The position numbers were made by a program, and so were the translations under genes. Below, one piece after another: positions 63,266 through 64,000 of a stretch of 64,000 nt of DNA; positions within the stretch are counted from its first letter, which is position 1, and every line of letters starts with the position of its first letter. Origin of the DNA: Paenibacillus sp. R14(2021) (GTDB lineage Bacteria; Bacillota; Bacilli; Paenibacillales; Paenibacillaceae); contig NZ_CP080269.1 in the NCBI RefSeq assembly GCF_019431355.1, forward strand, positions 4,157,001-4,221,000. Direction: 5' to 3'. The notes under the pieces are model-generated. The model did not search any database, had not been told where the DNA came from, and was given only the letters and a program-made list of their open reading frames with translations.

Positions 63266-64000
63266 ATGAGAACCAAGCTTATCAATTCCCCGGTCATGTA
63301 TGCATTCGGTATGCTGGCCATGATGATACCAAGCACGGCATTCGGATCGTTCTACAGCTACTTCTATGTGGAGAAGCTCGGGCTCGGTTTAGGCTTAGCT
63401 ACGCTGGCGCGGACGATCTTCCTGATCTGGGATGCGGTTAACCAGCCCCTGGTAGGCTATTTGTCTGATCGCACGAAATCGCGGTTTGGCCGGCGAAGGC
63501 CGTGGATTGTTGGCACGATGCCCTTGTTTATGCTCATGTTCATACTCATCTACACGGTGCCGCATGGTTTGGAAGGTTACGGGCTGTTCGCTTGGTTCAT
63601 GGCTGCGCTCATTCTCTACGAAGCGGCAGCGACCGTGCTTTGGGTCAATTACGGCGCGCTCTTCCCGGAGCTGTTCAAGGGCGATGTCATCCGCGCGAGA
63701 GCATCGGCTGTGCAGCAAGGGTTTCAAATCATAGCGCTGCTCATCGGTACGGCGCTTACGCCGATCCTCTACGCATGGCTTGGCTTCAGCGGCATGTCCA
63801 TCGTATTTGCGGCGGCGTTCGCCTTATTCATGCTGATTTGCGTCAAGTACGTGCGCGAGGACCCGGATGCAAGCCGGGAGATGCCGACGGGGCTTGCCGA
63901 TGCGTTCCGTACAACGCTTCGAAACCATGCGTTCTGGATATTCAACCTGGCAAATTCCTTCGCGCAGACGGTCAATGGCCTGCTGAGTTCGATCATTCCG
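63266..64000 (+). CDS. GPH-family sugar:cation symporter (cut by window end)
   Basis: First 245 residues of a 12-helix transporter. The motif WDAVNQPLVGYLSDRTKSRFGRRRPWI in the second loop is that of the glycoside-pentoside-hexuronide (GPH) family, and about seven helices are visible. GGAGG lies about ten bases before ATG 63266. The gene continues beyond 64000. Hexuronide or oligosaccharide uptake is plausible; the locus next door makes a uronic acid polymer, but no link is shown. Confidence 0.88.
   Translation, partial: MRTKLINSPVMYAFGMLAMMIPSTAFGSFYSYFYVEKLGLGLGLATLARTIFLIWDAVNQPLVGYLSDRTKSRFGRRRPWIVGTMPLFMLMFILIYTVPHGLEGYGLFAWFMAALILYEAAATVLWVNYGALFPELFKGDVIRARASAVQQGFQIIALLIGTALTPILYAWLGFSGMSIVFAAAFALFMLICVKYVREDPDASREMPTGLADAFRTTLRNHAFWIFNLANSFAQTVNGLLSSIIP

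Noticed and set aside
1-64000. tRNA, rRNA, CRISPR arrays, intact insertion sequences and prophage
   Set aside because: No cloverleaf-like or rRNA-like stretch, no regularly spaced repeats and no transposase, integrase or phage structural gene was seen. A tRNAscan or CRISPR search would be needed to be certain.

Overview
The window looks like a chromosomal piece of a Gram-positive, spore-forming Bacillales bacterium, most likely Paenibacillus or a close relative. The grounds are strong purine-rich ribosome binding sites, frequent TTG and GTG starts, a YheC/YheD-type ATP-grasp protein, S-layer-like and copper-amine-oxidase-N stalk proteins, a perfect CcpA (cre) consensus, Fur boxes beside a YfiY-type iron importer, and an LPXTG surface-protein remnant. 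No tRNA, rRNA, CRISPR array, intact insertion sequence or prophage was seen. Base composition was judged by eye only: about 1-39 kb and 61-64 kb look GC-rich, while 39-61 kb is visibly more AT-rich.

Layout. 0-12.2 kb: spore-associated ATP-grasp protein, a MerR/SRPBCC pair behind a stretched 19-bp promoter, a large secreted beta-helix/PKD/FN3/NPCBM protein, two small coat-like proteins, a ferredoxin, an S-layer-like protein, a 2-hydroxyacid dehydrogenase, a cytochrome P450 and a phosphotransferase. 12.4-17.8 kb: a stalk-domain protein and a divergent Fur-controlled iron-siderophore importer. 18-26.4 kb: ABC-F ATPase, ASCH protein, an XRE regulator with six LAPF repeats, an M50 protease and a three-gene oxidoreductase cluster. 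26.6-38.9 kb: VOC proteins, an ECF-like sigma factor, a pentapeptide-repeat protein, an MFS pump with its TetR regulator, LysR divergent from chorismate synthase, a decayed LPXTG adhesin, a universal stress protein and ankyrin proteins, one of them with an RHH-like N-terminus.

39.2-43.5 kb holds an acyltransferase, a CYTH/HD pair and a cyclic-nucleotide-binding/PrsW/zinc-ribbon fusion. 43.5-61.1 kb is an exopolysaccharide locus with two diverging arms. The leftward arm (53.2 to 43.6 kb) encodes a polysaccharide deacetylase, a flippase, two family-4 glycosyltransferases, an AsnB-type amidotransferase, a split PssD/PssE-type glycosyltransferase, UDP-glucose dehydrogenase and a Wzz-type chain-length protein. 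The rightward arm (53.5 to 61.1 kb) encodes the initiating sugar-phosphate transferase, GalU, two tandem membrane-anchored GH10 glycosidases, a Wzz-Wzy fusion and a PAP2 phosphatase. Together they cover a Wzx/Wzy-type route: GalU and Ugd supply UDP-glucose and UDP-glucuronate, the PHPT protein primes the lipid carrier, glycosyltransferases build the repeat unit, AsnB may amidate a uronic acid, the flippase exports it, the fusion protein polymerises it, and the GH10 enzymes probably trim it. ExoA, an MBL-fold hydrolase and a truncated GPH-type sugar symporter finish the window.

The most unusual items are the Wzz-Wzy fusion, the twin GH10 enzymes with an altered -2 subsite motif, the CNB-CNB-PrsW-zinc-ribbon protein, the HTH-LAPF repeat protein, and a duplicated gene tail plus terminator that carries a compensatory base-pair change.
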